Of a stretch of 64,000 nucleotides of DNA, positions 52,514-61,399 are shown piece after piece. The notes under the pieces were generated by a model that was not told the origin of the DNA, did no database searches, and saw nothing but the letters and a program-made list of their open reading frames with translations. Numbering within the stretch: the stretch's first letter is position 1; every line of letters starts with the position of its first letter. A program made the translations under genes and the position numbers. The DNA comes from Micromonospora sp. LH3U1 (GTDB lineage: Bacteria > Actinomycetota > Actinomycetes > Mycobacteriales > Micromonosporaceae), in assembly GCF_028475105.1 (NCBI RefSeq), contig NZ_CP116936.1:6199501-6263500 (forward strand). Direction: 5' to 3'.

Positions 52514-52989
52514 AGGGCCGCCAGCCGCCGGGCCCAGTCGCCACCGATCGGGTCCAGCTCGACGATGCGGGTGTCGTCGTCGCGGCGGTCGATGCGGACC
52601 CGCAGGTGCGCGTCCACCAACTGCTCCACCAGGCCCTCGCCCCACTCCACCACGGTCACCGACTCGTCCACGGATGCGTCGAGGTCCAGGTCGTCGATCT
52701 CGGCACGGGGATCGACGGCGTCGCCCAACCGGTACGCGTCGGCGTGCACCAGTGCCACCCGGCCGCCCCGGGCCGGATCGGGGCGGTGCACCCGGGCGAT
52801 CACGAACGTCGGCGAGGTGATGTCCCCGAGGACACCGAGCCCGGCGCCGACGCCCTGGGTGAGCGCGGTCTTGCCGGCGCCCAGCGGACCGGTCAGCAGC
52901 ACCAGGTCGCCGGCTCGCAGCAGCCCGGCCAGGCGGCGGCCGAACTCCCGAGTGTCCTCGATGGTCGGCAGCTTGACGACGTGACTCAC
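52498..52989 (-). CDS. tsaE: t6A biosynthesis ATPase TsaE
   Basis: TsaE is the small ATPase that drives turnover of the TsaB-TsaD complex. The 163-residue protein has the P-loop LLTGPLGAGKTALTQG near residues 32-45, the SPTFVIARVH segment and VEWGEGL near the end. GTG 52989 overlaps the upstream alpha/beta-hydrolase stop in a GTGA junction, making alr-hydrolase-tsaE one operon. Confidence 0.94.
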   Translation of the reverse strand: MSHVVKLPTIEDTREFGRRLAGLLRAGDLVLLTGPLGAGKTALTQGVGAGLGVLGDITSPTFVIARVHRPDPARGGRVALVHADAYRLGDAVDPRAEIDDLDLDASVDESVTVVEWGEGLVEQLVDAHLRVRIDRRDDDTRIVELDPIGGDWARRLAALRPSP

Positions 52990-54089
52990 CGTTCCTCCGG
53001 CTTCCCGAGTGACTCGAGGAACCGCGCGAGCGCGGCGTTGACCTCGTCAGCGTGCTCCAGCATCACCACGTGACCGCTGTCCTTGATCTTGACGAACTCC
53101 GCGTGCGGCAGCCGCCGGACGATCTCCTCGGAGTGGGTCACCGGCGTGATCATGTCCTTGTCGCCGACCACCACCAACACCGGCGTCGCGGCCAACGCCG
53201 CGAGAGCCGGGAAGCGCGAGTGAGTGGCCAGGGTCCGCAGATAGCGGGTCACCGTGTCGGCCGACGTCCGAGAGTTCATCGTCTCCACATAGGACACCAG
53301 CGTAGGGCTGGGCTTTCGGGTGCCGAAGCCATACTTGCGGGTCAACAGCCAGGCCACGTTCGACGTCGACTTGCGGGCCTTCTCGATCACCGGTCCGCCG
53401 TACCGGGTGGCGTTGCTGACCATGTACAGCACCGGGCCACCGACCCGACCGAGCAACGCGGGCGCGACCAGCTTGGTCTCCGCGATGAGCCCGCCCGACG
53501 TGGCCATCAGGACGGTGCCCACCACCCGGTCACCGAACAACTCCGGAAACAGCTCGGCGAACGCCATGATGGTCATACCGCCCATCGAATGGCCGACCAG
53601 CACCAGCGGCCCGTCCGGGGCGGTTCGGTCGATCACCTGGCGCAGCGTCCGGCCGAGCACCGCCAGGTCGTACTCCCCGGACTCCAGCCGACCGGACCGA
53701 CCGTGACCGGGCTGGTCGTACGCCACGACCCGGTAGTCACCGCGCGCGGCGAGCATCTGGCGCTGGAAGTGGAACGTCCCCATGTCCAGGCAGAAGCCGT
53801 GCACCAGCACGACCGTCGGGTGCCCCGGCACCGGCCTGGTCGGCTCGACCACCTCGACGTGGATGTCCGTGCCGTCCGGCAGTTCGAGACGGAACACCTC
53901 GTCGTACCGCTGCTCGCCGAACTCCTCGTGCGCGTAGCGGTCGGCCGGGTCGGCCTTGAGGCGGCGGACCAGGGTGCGCTCGGTCGCGACGCCGGCCGCC
54001 AGGCCCGCCGCGGCGACCCCGACCGCAGCTCCGACGATCCCCGCGACCCGGCCCACAGCGGTCCGAGGACGCGGAATGCGATAGCTCAC
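52986..54089 (-). CDS. Alpha/beta hydrolase with N-terminal membrane anchor
   Basis: The 367-residue protein has a hydrophobic N-terminal helix (GIVGAAVGVAAAGLAAGVA) after a basic start, followed by an alpha/beta-hydrolase fold: VLVHGFCLDMG oxyanion region, AYDQPGHGRSG, nucleophile elbow GHSMGG, the Asp-bearing VVVGDKDMITPVTH and a C-terminal DSGHVVMLEHADEVN with the catalytic His. The substrate is unknown. The GTG start overlaps the alr stop and its own stop overlaps tsaE, each by 4 bp. The same gene order occurs in other actinobacteria. Confidence 0.88.
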   Translation of the reverse strand: MSYRIPRPRTAVGRVAGIVGAAVGVAAAGLAAGVATERTLVRRLKADPADRYAHEEFGEQRYDEVFRLELPDGTDIHVEVVEPTRPVPGHPTVVLVHGFCLDMGTFHFQRQMLAARGDYRVVAYDQPGHGRSGRLESGEYDLAVLGRTLRQVIDRTAPDGPLVLVGHSMGGMTIMAFAELFPELFGDRVVGTVLMATSGGLIAETKLVAPALLGRVGGPVLYMVSNATRYGGPVIEKARKSTSNVAWLLTRKYGFGTRKPSPTLVSYVETMNSRTSADTVTRYLRTLATHSRFPALAALAATPVLVVVGDKDMITPVTHSEEIVRRLPHAEFVKIKDSGHVVMLEHADEVNAALARFLESLGKPEER

Positions 54090-55204
54090 GGCCGCTCGCC
54101 GTCATAGACCCTGGGCACGCGCGTGCTGCCGAACCGGGTGACGATCTCGTAGTTGATCGTGCCGACCGCCTCGGCCCAGTCATCGGCCGTCGGCTCGCCG
54201 TCGACGCCGCTGCCGAAGAGCGTCGCCACGTCGCCGTCGGCCACCGGGTCGTCGCCGCAGTCGATCACGAACTGGTCCATGCAGACCCGCCCCGAGATCG
54301 TCCGCCGTGCGCCAGCGAGCTGCACCGGTCCGGTGTTGGAGGCGTGCCGGGGAACCCCGTCGGCGTACCCGAGCGGCACCACCGCCAGGTTCGCGGCGGC
54401 TTCCGTCGTGTAGGTGTGCCCGTACGAGACGCCGGTGCCGGCGGGCACCCGCTTGGTGAGCATCACCCGGGCGCGCGCGGTCATGGCCGGCCGCAGCCCG
54501 TACGTCTCACCGGCCACCGGGGAGAGACCGTAGATGGCCAGGCCGGGGCGGACCAGGTCGAAATGGGTGTCCGGGCGGGTCAGGGTGGCCGCCGAGTTGG
54601 CGAGGTGCCGCCAGCGCGGCCGCAGCCCGGCCCGCTCGACCATGGACAGCCCTTCGTGGAAGACGGCCAGCTGACGGTCGGTCGTGGGGTGACCGGGCAT
54701 GTCCGCGTACACGAAGTGGCTCCACACGCCGACCACCTCGACCAGGCCGTCGGCCTGCGCCTTCGCGGCGGCGTCCAGCAGCGCCGGCCAGTCGGCGACG
54801 GTCGCCCCGCCCCGGGACAGCCCGGTGTCGATCTTCAGGTGCAGGCGGGCCGGACGCCCGGCGAGCCGGCTCGCCTCGATCATCTCGTCCAGCTGCGGCA
54901 GGCTGCCCGCGCCCAGGTCCACCCCGGCGCTGACCCCCTCGTGCAGAGGCAGCCCCGGCGCGAGCAGCCAGGCCAGCACCGGCACGGTCACCCCGGCCCG
55001 ACGCAGGGTGAGCGCCTCGTCGAGGGTGCAGACACCGAGCCAGTCCGCCCCGGCGTCGAGCGCCGCGCGGGCGGCGGGGAGCATGCCATGGCCGTACCCG
55101 TCGGCCTTCACCACCGCCATCAGCTCGGCATTGGTGCCGGAGCGGAGTCGGCTCACGTTCTCGCGGATCGCGTCAAGGTCGACGCGTACCTCGGCCTGCC
55201 ACAT
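54086..55204 (-). CDS. alr: Alanine racemase
   Basis: Alr makes D-alanine for peptidoglycan. The 372-residue PLP enzyme has AVVKADGYGHG with the PLP-binding Lys, the HLKIDTGLSRGG segment, GVSYGHTYTT with the catalytic Tyr of the second subunit, and GRVCMDQFVIDCGDD. ATG 55204 is preceded by weak purine-rich sequence. It is the first gene of the alr-hydrolase-tsaE operon. Confidence 0.95.
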   Translation of the reverse strand: MWQAEVRVDLDAIRENVSRLRSGTNAELMAVVKADGYGHGMLPAARAALDAGADWLGVCTLDEALTLRRAGVTVPVLAWLLAPGLPLHEGVSAGVDLGAGSLPQLDEMIEASRLAGRPARLHLKIDTGLSRGGATVADWPALLDAAAKAQADGLVEVVGVWSHFVYADMPGHPTTDRQLAVFHEGLSMVERAGLRPRWRHLANSAATLTRPDTHFDLVRPGLAIYGLSPVAGETYGLRPAMTARARVMLTKRVPAGTGVSYGHTYTTEAAANLAVVPLGYADGVPRHASNTGPVQLAGARRTISGRVCMDQFVIDCGDDPVADGDVATLFGSGVDGEPTADDWAEAVGTINYEIVTRFGSTRVPRVYDGERP

Positions 55205-55293
55205 GCACCCAGCCTACTTTCCGCAGTGATCAGCGCGGGCGGCGACGCACGCGCCGACCCGCGATCCGGTCACCGCGCCCGGGACCGACACGA

Positions 55294-56763
55294 TCAGCCC
55301 AGCCGGGCGAGCACCGGGCGAAGAGCGGTCACCACGTCGGGCGCGGTCACCGGCCCACCCCGGGCCGCCTCCCGGCCTGCGAGCCCATGGAGGTACGCCG
55401 CCGAGGCCGCGGCCCGATCGGCGGGCACCCCGGCTGCCAGCAGCGAGCCGAGCAACCCGGCCAGCACGTCGCCGGTGCCGCCGGTGGCCAGCGCCGGAGT
55501 GCCGGTCGGGTTGACGTACGCGCGACCGTCCGGCGTGCCGATCACCGTGCGGTCCCCCTTGAGCAGCACCACCGCGTTCATCCAGGCGGCCAGCCGCAGC
55601 GCGGCGCCGACCCGGTCGGCGCCGGGCTCCTCCCCGCAGAGTCGCGCGAACTCCCGGTCGTGCGGCGTGACCACGATCGGCGCGTCCCGACCGCGCAGCC
55701 GGTCGGCGAGCGAGCCGTCCACCAGCAGGGTCAGCGCGTCGGCGTCGAGCACCACCGGCACCGGGGCGGCCAGCACGGCGCGCAGCTCAGCCGCCGCGTC
55801 CCCGCCGGTGCCCAGCCCGGAGCCGCAGACCCAGGCCTGCACCCGGCCCGCGTCGGCGACCCGCTCACTGGCGATCACCGAGGGGTGCTGGTGCAGCACC
55901 TCGGCGCGGGCGCTGCCGGCGTAGCGAACCAGGCCGGTCGGTCCGGCCAGAGCGCCGCCCACCGAGAGCACCGCGGCACCCGGGTAGGTCGCCGAGCCGG
56001 TGGCCACACCCACCACACCCCGGCTGTACTTCTCCGACGCCGGGCCCAGCTCCGGCCACCAGTCGCTCAGGTCGGACCACTCGGTGACCTGTAGCGCCGG
56101 GGTGCCCCGCAGCCACGGCCGCAGCCCGATGTCGACCAGCTCCACCTGCCCGGCCAGGGCGGCGGCCGGCCCGACCACCAGTGCCGGCTTCAGCGCGCCG
56201 AACGCCACCGTCACGTCGGCGCGAACCGCGGTCGGCCGCCCGGACGAGGCCAGCGGCACGTGGCCGGTGTCCACCGCGACCCCGCTCGGCACGTCCACCG
56301 CCAGCACGGTGGCACGCTCGCCGTCGCGCCCCCGCAGCGCGCCGAGGCCCTGGACCACCTCCTCCGCGCTCGCCCGCAGCCCGCCGGTGCCGCCGATGCC
56401 GACGATCCCGTCGAGGACCAGGTCGACCGGGCCGGTCGGTCGCGGCACCAGCTGGCCGCCGGCAGCTCGCAGCGCGTTCAGCCCCGCAGCGTGCGCCCGC
56501 CCGGGGGTGAGAAGCAGAGCGGACACGTGGACACCCCGGCGAGCCAGCCGCTCCCCCGCGTACAACGCGTCGCCGCCGTTGTCGCCGGAGCCGACCAGCA
56601 GCAGCACCCGGCCGCCGTAGACCCCGCCCCGCTCGGCGAGCAGCAGCGCGGCCCGGCGGGCCAACCCGGCGGCGGCCCGCTGCATCAGCGTCCCCTCCGG
56701 CAGGGTGCCCATCAGCCCTGCCTCGGCCGCGCGTACGTCGGCCACCCGCCACACCGATCTCAT
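55294..56763 (-). CDS. nnr: Bifunctional NAD(P)HX repair enzyme (epimerase and dehydratase)
   Basis: Nnr restores damaged NAD(P)H hydrates. The N-terminal YjeF_N epimerase (LLLVGSGDNGGDALYAGERLA) is fused to a C-terminal ADP-dependent dehydratase (VVTPHDREFARLCG, VVLLKGDRTVIGTPDGRAYVN, TGGTGDVLAGLLGSLLA). It is 489 aa from ATG 56763 (MRSVWRVADVRAAE); a GTG 15 bp upstream is less likely. It follows acpS by 54 bp, a conserved pairing. Confidence 0.93.
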   Translation of the reverse strand: MRSVWRVADVRAAEAGLMGTLPEGTLMQRAAAGLARRAALLLAERGGVYGGRVLLLVGSGDNGGDALYAGERLARRGVHVSALLLTPGRAHAAGLNALRAAGGQLVPRPTGPVDLVLDGIVGIGGTGGLRASAEEVVQGLGALRGRDGERATVLAVDVPSGVAVDTGHVPLASSGRPTAVRADVTVAFGALKPALVVGPAAALAGQVELVDIGLRPWLRGTPALQVTEWSDLSDWWPELGPASEKYSRGVVGVATGSATYPGAAVLSVGGALAGPTGLVRYAGSARAEVLHQHPSVIASERVADAGRVQAWVCGSGLGTGGDAAAELRAVLAAPVPVVLDADALTLLVDGSLADRLRGRDAPIVVTPHDREFARLCGEEPGADRVGAALRLAAWMNAVVLLKGDRTVIGTPDGRAYVNPTGTPALATGGTGDVLAGLLGSLLAAGVPADRAAASAAYLHGLAGREAARGGPVTAPDVVTALRPVLARLG

Positions 56764-56817
56764 GCCACCGTGTCCCATCCGTTCGCGGGTGGGCCCGATC
56801 GGCCCGCCCGGCCGACG

Positions 56818-57189
56818 TCATCGTTCCGCGACCACCATCGCCGACGCGATCCCCCCGTCGTGCGACAACGAGAGATGCCAGTGGTTGACCCCACGCGCGT
56901 CGGCCGCCGCCGCGACGGTGCCGGAGACGGCCAGCCAGGGGCGGCCATCCTGATCGGGCACGATCTCGCAGTCGTGCCAGCTCAGCCCGACGGGAGCGCC
57001 GAGCGCCTTGGCCACGGCCTCCTTGGCGGCGAACCGGCCGGCGAGCGACTCCGGCGACCGCGGGTTGCCGGAGCGGGTGTGCCGCTCGGCCTCGGTGAAG
57101 AGCCGATCGGCGAGTGACGGCGTCCGTGTCAGGGCCCGGGCGAACCGGTCGACCAGGACGACATCGATGCCGACAGCGACGATCACCAC
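56818..57189 (-). CDS. acpS: Holo-[acyl-carrier-protein] synthase
   Basis: AcpS transfers 4'-phosphopantetheine from CoA to acyl carrier protein. The 123-residue protein has VGIDVVLVDRF with the Mg-binding Asp, RFAAKEAVAKALG with the Glu ligand, and WHLSLSHDGGIASAMVV. Two GTG codons, 57189 and 57186, can start it; TAGGGT six nt before the second suggests leaderless initiation there. Confidence 0.93.
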   Translation of the reverse strand: MVIVAVGIDVVLVDRFARALTRTPSLADRLFTEAERHTRSGNPRSPESLAGRFAAKEAVAKALGAPVGLSWHDCEIVPDQDGRPWLAVSGTVAAAADARGVNHWHLSLSHDGGIASAMVVAER

Positions 57190-57246
57190 ACCACCCTACC
57201 GGCGGTCGAGGCCGCAGATTAGCCGTCGGGCCCGCGGCGGGCAATG

Positions 57247-57290
57247 CCTGTGGACAGGCCGGGGTACGGCCCAGTGCGGCTGTCCACAGG
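57247..57290. promoter_or_regulatory. Inverted pair of DnaA-box-like sequences
   Basis: CTGTGGACAG (57248-57257) and CTGTCCACAG (57280-57289) each differ from the actinomycete DnaA box TTGTCCACA by one base and face each other across 22 bp. They lie in the 170-bp divergent gap between acpS and the EspC-like gene. They could equally form a hairpin. Confidence 0.35.
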
Positions 57291-57359
57291 GCACTCCGGC
57301 GCCTTCGGTGCGCGCCTAGCGTCAGCGCGTCGATGCCGATCGTCCACGGGGGTGTGGTC

Positions 57360-57656
57360 ATGACCGATGAGCTGTTCGCCGTCCGGCCGGAGGAGTTGCG
57401 GGGCGTCGCCGTGCTGCTCGACGACGAGGCGCACCGGCTGGCGCTGGGCCTCGTCGGGGTGCCCGGGCTGCTGGTGGCGGCGCCCGAGTGGCGAGCTGGC
57501 CCAGCTCTGGCCGGGCTGGAGGCCGCCGCGCACACCTGGTTCTGCCGGCTGGGTGGCCGGGTCGCGGCGACCTCCGGTGGGGTCCGGGCGGCCTGCGAGG
57601 CGTACGAGACGGTGGACGATCGGGCCGCCGACCGGTTCGCCGCCCTACCCCGGTGA
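57360..57656 (+). CDS. EspC/WXG100-like small helical protein (type VII secretion target family)
   Basis: This 98-residue protein is almost entirely helical, with DDEAHRLALGLVGV, then PEWRAGPALAGLEAAAHTWFCRLGGRV and ACEAYETVDDRAADRF. The short PEWRAGP turn and C-terminal YETVDDRAADRF motif are typical of DUF2580/EspC-like ESX targets. A GGGGG site is 8 nt before ATG 57360. Its stop overlaps the DUF1023 hydrolase start in GTGA, so the two are made together. I see no ESX machinery in the window. Confidence 0.7.
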   Translation: MTDELFAVRPEELRGVAVLLDDEAHRLALGLVGVPGLLVAAPEWRAGPALAGLEAAAHTWFCRLGGRVAATSGGVRAACEAYETVDDRAADRFAALPR

Positions 57657-59245
57657 GCGCCGTCGGCTACCGGCGGCTGTGGACAGCCGATCCGGGCGGA
57701 TGGCGGGCCGCCGGGGCAGCCTGGGCCGGGTTGACCGGGCGGGTCGACCGACGCGTCGGCGAGTTGCGTACGGACGCCGGGCGGTTGCGGGGCGGTTGGT
57801 CCGGTGCCGCAGCCACGGCGGCGGACGCCCGGCTCGCCGAGCTGCGTGACGAGTTGACCTCGGTCGCGCCCGCGCTGATCGAGGTCGATCAGGTGCTGGC
57901 CGAGTTGGCCGGTCGGCTGACCGTGGCGAAGGCACGGCTCGCCGATGCGGTCGCCCTGGCGGACGCGGCCGGTCTGCTGGTGGACCGCTCGGGCGGGGTG
58001 CACGTCGATCCCGCCCGAGCCCGCCCGACCGAGCGGGCCGGCGTGGCTGCGGCCCGGGTGGCGGCAGCCCTGCGGGACGCGCTCGACGAGGCCGAGGCCG
58101 CGGACCGGGTCGCCGCCGACCGGTTGGACGAGCTGGCCCGAGCCGCCGGCACCGGTTGGGCGTCCCCGCCACCGCCGGACCGGCCGGCCCCCGGCGCGGC
58201 GCCGACGCTGGTCCACGCCTGGTGGGCAGGTTTGACACCGGCGCAGCGACGGTGGCTGATCGGGTACGAGCCGGCCCTGGTCGGCCGGTTGGACGGTGTG
58301 CCGGTGGCCGCCCGCGACCAGGCCAACCGGCTGCGGCTCGGAGTCTGGCGGGAGGAGCTGCTGGCCGAGCGGCGGCGGTTGCTGGCCCAGGTGCCGCCGG
58401 GGGCACTCGCGTCGGTCCGGCTGCGCGGGGTGGCCGAGCGGTTGGCCGGTCTGGACGCGTTGGGCGGACGACTGGCGGGCGGCGGGGAACCGCGGGCGTA
58501 CCTGCTGGGGCTGGATGCGGCCGGTGAGGGTCGGATGGTGCTGGCGCTCGGCGACCCGGACCAGGCCAACCGGGTCCTCACCTACGTTCCGGGGATGGGT
58601 TCCGGGCTGGACGACGCCCCCGGTGAGCTGGGCAGGGCGGCGCGAGTGCTGGAGCGGTGCACCGCGCTCGCCCCGGGTGAGCGCAGCGCGGCGGTGCTCT
58701 GGTTGGACTACGACGCCCCGGATTTCCTGACCGAGGCCACTTCGGCCGGCCAGGCGCGGGACGCCGGCCCGGCGCTGCACCGCTTTCAGGAAGGGCTGCG
58801 GGCCAGCCACGATGGGCCACCGGCGCGACAGACCGTGCTCGGGCACAGCTACGGGTCGCTGGTGGTGGGTGTGGCCGCCCGGGAGCACGGGTTGGCCGCC
58901 GACGCACTGATCTTCGTCGGCTCGCCCGGGGTCGGCGCGTCGCACGCCGCCGAGTTGGGCGTGCCACCCGGGGAGATCTGGGCGAGCAGCGCCCCCGACG
59001 ACGTGATCCGGGCAGCCCTTCCAGTGGACGAGTTGGGCCGACGGGCCTTACTGGGTGCGGCTCCGCTGGCCGCCGTGCTGGGCTGGCCCGACCGGACCGG
59101 GCATGAGCTGTGGTTCGGTCACGACCCGTCCGATCCCGGCTTCGGCGGTCGGGTCTTCGGCAGTGGGCGAGGCGGGCACACCGGTTACTGGGACCCGGGC
59201 AACCCCGCGCTGGACAGGATGGCCCGGGTCGTGCTGGGCGGCTGA
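57653..59245 (+). CDS. DUF1023 alpha/beta hydrolase with N-terminal WXG-like helical domain
   Basis: The product (530 aa) has a long helical N-terminal half (YRRLWTADPGGWRAAGAAWAG ... GRLRGGWSGAAATAADARLAELRDEL) carrying GWSG and YE/WxG-type turns like ESX substrates, then a C-terminal DUF1023 hydrolase with nucleophile elbow GHSYGS at 397-402, ADALIFVGSPGVGASHAAELG and HTGYWDPGNPALDRM containing the candidate catalytic His. It is probably exported or acts at the envelope through type VII secretion; the substrate is unknown. GTG 57653 overlaps the EspC-like stop. Confidence 0.85.
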   Translation: MSAVGYRRLWTADPGGWRAAGAAWAGLTGRVDRRVGELRTDAGRLRGGWSGAAATAADARLAELRDELTSVAPALIEVDQVLAELAGRLTVAKARLADAVALADAAGLLVDRSGGVHVDPARARPTERAGVAAARVAAALRDALDEAEAADRVAADRLDELARAAGTGWASPPPPDRPAPGAAPTLVHAWWAGLTPAQRRWLIGYEPALVGRLDGVPVAARDQANRLRLGVWREELLAERRRLLAQVPPGALASVRLRGVAERLAGLDALGGRLAGGGEPRAYLLGLDAAGEGRMVLALGDPDQANRVLTYVPGMGSGLDDAPGELGRAARVLERCTALAPGERSAAVLWLDYDAPDFLTEATSAGQARDAGPALHRFQEGLRASHDGPPARQTVLGHSYGSLVVGVAAREHGLAADALIFVGSPGVGASHAAELGVPPGEIWASSAPDDVIRAALPVDELGRRALLGAAPLAAVLGWPDRTGHELWFGHDPSDPGFGGRVFGSGRGGHTGYWDPGNPALDRMARVVLGG

Positions 59246-59248
59246 GGC

Positions 59249-61162
59249 TTACTCGACCGTGACCGACTTGGCCAGGTTGCGAGGCTGGTCCACGTCGTGC
59301 CCACGGGCTGCGGCGATCTCGGCGGCCAGCACCTGCAACGGCACCGTGGTGACGAGCGGGGCCAGCAGGGTCGGCGTACGCGGCACGTAGATCAGATGGT
59401 CGGCATACCGGACGACGGCCTCGTCGCCCTCCTCCGCGATCACGATGGTCCGCGCGCCGCGCGCCCGGACCTCCTGGATGTTGGAGACGACCTTGTCGTG
59501 CAGCATGCCCCGGCCGACCGGCGAGGGCACCACGCAGATCACCGGAGTGCCCTCGTCGATCAGGGCGATCGGGCCGTGCTTCAGCTCGCCGGCCGCGAAG
59601 CCCTCGGCGTGCATGTACGCCAACTCCTTGAGCTTCAGCGCGCCCTCCAGGGCCACCGGATAGCCGACGTGCCGGCCGATGAACAGCACGGTCGGCTCGG
59701 ACTTCAGCTCACGGGCCAGCTCGCGCACGGGCTCGATCCGGCCGAGCAGCTCGCGCAGCTTGCCCGGGATCTCCTGCAACTGCGCGACCACCGCGCCCAC
59801 CTCGTCGGCGAACTTGATCCCGCGCACCTGGGCGAGGTGCAGGCCGATCAGATAGCAGGCGACGACCTGGGTGAGGAACGCCTTGGTGGACGCGACGGCG
59901 ATCTCCGGCCCGCCGTGGGTGTAGAGCACGGCGTCGGACTCACGGGGAATTGTCGAGCCGTTGGTGTTGCAGATCGCCAGCACCCGGGCCTTCTGCTCCT
60001 TGGCGTGGCGCAGCGCCATCAGGGTGTCCATCGTTTCGCCGGACTGCGAGATCACCACGATCAGCGTGGACCGGTCGAGCACCGGGTCGCGGTAACGGAA
60101 CTCGCTGGCCAGCTCCACCTCGCAGGGGATCCGCGTCCAGTGCTCGATGGCGTACTTGGCGACCATGCCGGCGTGGTACGCCGTGCCGCAGGCCACGATG
60201 AAGATCTTGTCGACGTCGCGCAGATCCTGGTCGCTGAGGCGGACCTCGTCGAGGGCGATCTCACCGGTCTCGGTGAGCCGGCCGAGCAGAGTGTCGGCGA
60301 TGGCCTGCGGCTGCTCCTCGATCTCCTTGAGCATGAACCAGTCGTAGCCGCCCTTCTCGGCAGCCGAGGAGTCCCAGTCGATGTGGAAGTCCTTGCCGGC
60401 GGCGGGCTGGCCCTCGAAGTCGGTGATCTCGATGCTGTCACCGGTGATCAGGACGATCTGGTCCTGGCCCAGCTCGACAGCTTCCCGGGTGTGCTCGATG
60501 AACGCGGCCACGTCACTGGCCAGGTAGTTTTCCCCGTCGCCCCGGCCGACCACCAGCGGTGAGTTGCGCCGGGCGCCGACGACCGCGCCGGGCACCGAGG
60601 CGTCGACGGCGAGCAGGGTGAAGGCGCCCTCCAGTCGCTGGCAGACCACCCGCATGCCGGCGGCGAGCAACTGGGGGTTGTCCGGCTGACCGGCGGCGCG
60701 AAGCTCGGTCAGCGCGGCGGAGAGCAGGTGCGCGGCGCACTCGGTGTCGGTGTCGCTGGTGAACTGGACGCCGCCGGCCTCCAGCTCGTTACGGAGCTTG
60801 GCGAAGTTTTCGATGATGCCGTTGTGGATGACCGCGACCCGCCCGTCGGGGGCGACGTGCGGGTGGGCGTTGCGGTCGGTCGGGCCGCCGTGGGTGGCCC
60901 ACCGGGTGTGCCCGATTCCGGTGGTGCCGTCACCGATGCCGATCGGGCTGGCCGCGCAGGAGGTCGGGTCGTCGGCGGCCCGCTCGGACAGCACCTTTTC
61001 CAGGTTGGCCAGCTTGCCGGCCTTCTTCTCGGTCAGGAGCTGGTCGTCGCAGACGATGGCGACGCCCGCTGAGTCGTAGCCGCGGTATTCCAGCCGCCGC
61101 AGCCCGTCGAGCACGATGCCGAGTGCAGGGCGCGCGCCCGCGTATCCCACGATTCCACACAT
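59249..61162 (-). CDS. glmS: Glutamine-fructose-6-phosphate aminotransferase (isomerising)
   Basis: GlmS makes glucosamine-6-phosphate, the first step to UDP-GlcNAc and cell wall. The 637-residue protein starts MCGIVGYAG with Cys2 as the glutaminase nucleophile. Two SIS domains follow (LIVVISQSGETMDTL; VLFIGRHVGYPVALEGALKLKEL), and the C-terminus DQPRNLAKSVTVE is canonical. ATG 61162 lies 7 nt from TAGGCT (61170-61175), which suggests a leaderless transcript and leaves no room for a glmS ribozyme. GlmM, the next enzyme, is at the window edge. Confidence 0.96.
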   Translation of the reverse strand: MCGIVGYAGARPALGIVLDGLRRLEYRGYDSAGVAIVCDDQLLTEKKAGKLANLEKVLSERAADDPTSCAASPIGIGDGTTGIGHTRWATHGGPTDRNAHPHVAPDGRVAVIHNGIIENFAKLRNELEAGGVQFTSDTDTECAAHLLSAALTELRAAGQPDNPQLLAAGMRVVCQRLEGAFTLLAVDASVPGAVVGARRNSPLVVGRGDGENYLASDVAAFIEHTREAVELGQDQIVLITGDSIEITDFEGQPAAGKDFHIDWDSSAAEKGGYDWFMLKEIEEQPQAIADTLLGRLTETGEIALDEVRLSDQDLRDVDKIFIVACGTAYHAGMVAKYAIEHWTRIPCEVELASEFRYRDPVLDRSTLIVVISQSGETMDTLMALRHAKEQKARVLAICNTNGSTIPRESDAVLYTHGGPEIAVASTKAFLTQVVACYLIGLHLAQVRGIKFADEVGAVVAQLQEIPGKLRELLGRIEPVRELARELKSEPTVLFIGRHVGYPVALEGALKLKELAYMHAEGFAAGELKHGPIALIDEGTPVICVVPSPVGRGMLHDKVVSNIQEVRARGARTIVIAEEGDEAVVRYADHLIYVPRTPTLLAPLVTTVPLQVLAAEIAAARGHDVDQPRNLAKSVTVE

Positions 61163-61399
61163 GGCCCCCAGCCTAACTCAGTTTCACTCACGGTGGGTGC
61201 TCGAAAGTCGGGTTATCAATCACGGAATCTGAGCGATTAGTAGCTGGCGGGTCGCAACCGGACGGACTTCCAGGCCCGCTCGTGCCCGGCCCCGGATGAC
61301 GGGGTTGCGGCGGGCCTTCGGGTACGACAGTCTCTCGGCGGGTTCGGCGCTCCCGTCCACGGCCCGTTCGTCCCATACCCACTCCCGCCCGGAGCAGCC

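Noticed and set aside
55865..58945. 1026-codon minus-strand ORF across nnr, acpS and the EspC/DUF1023 pair
   Set aside because: It spans genes on both strands and has no domain.
61163..61399. glmS ribozyme upstream of glmS
   Set aside because: The start codon lies 7 nt from a -10 box, leaving no 5' UTR, and the ribozyme is mainly known from Firmicutes.
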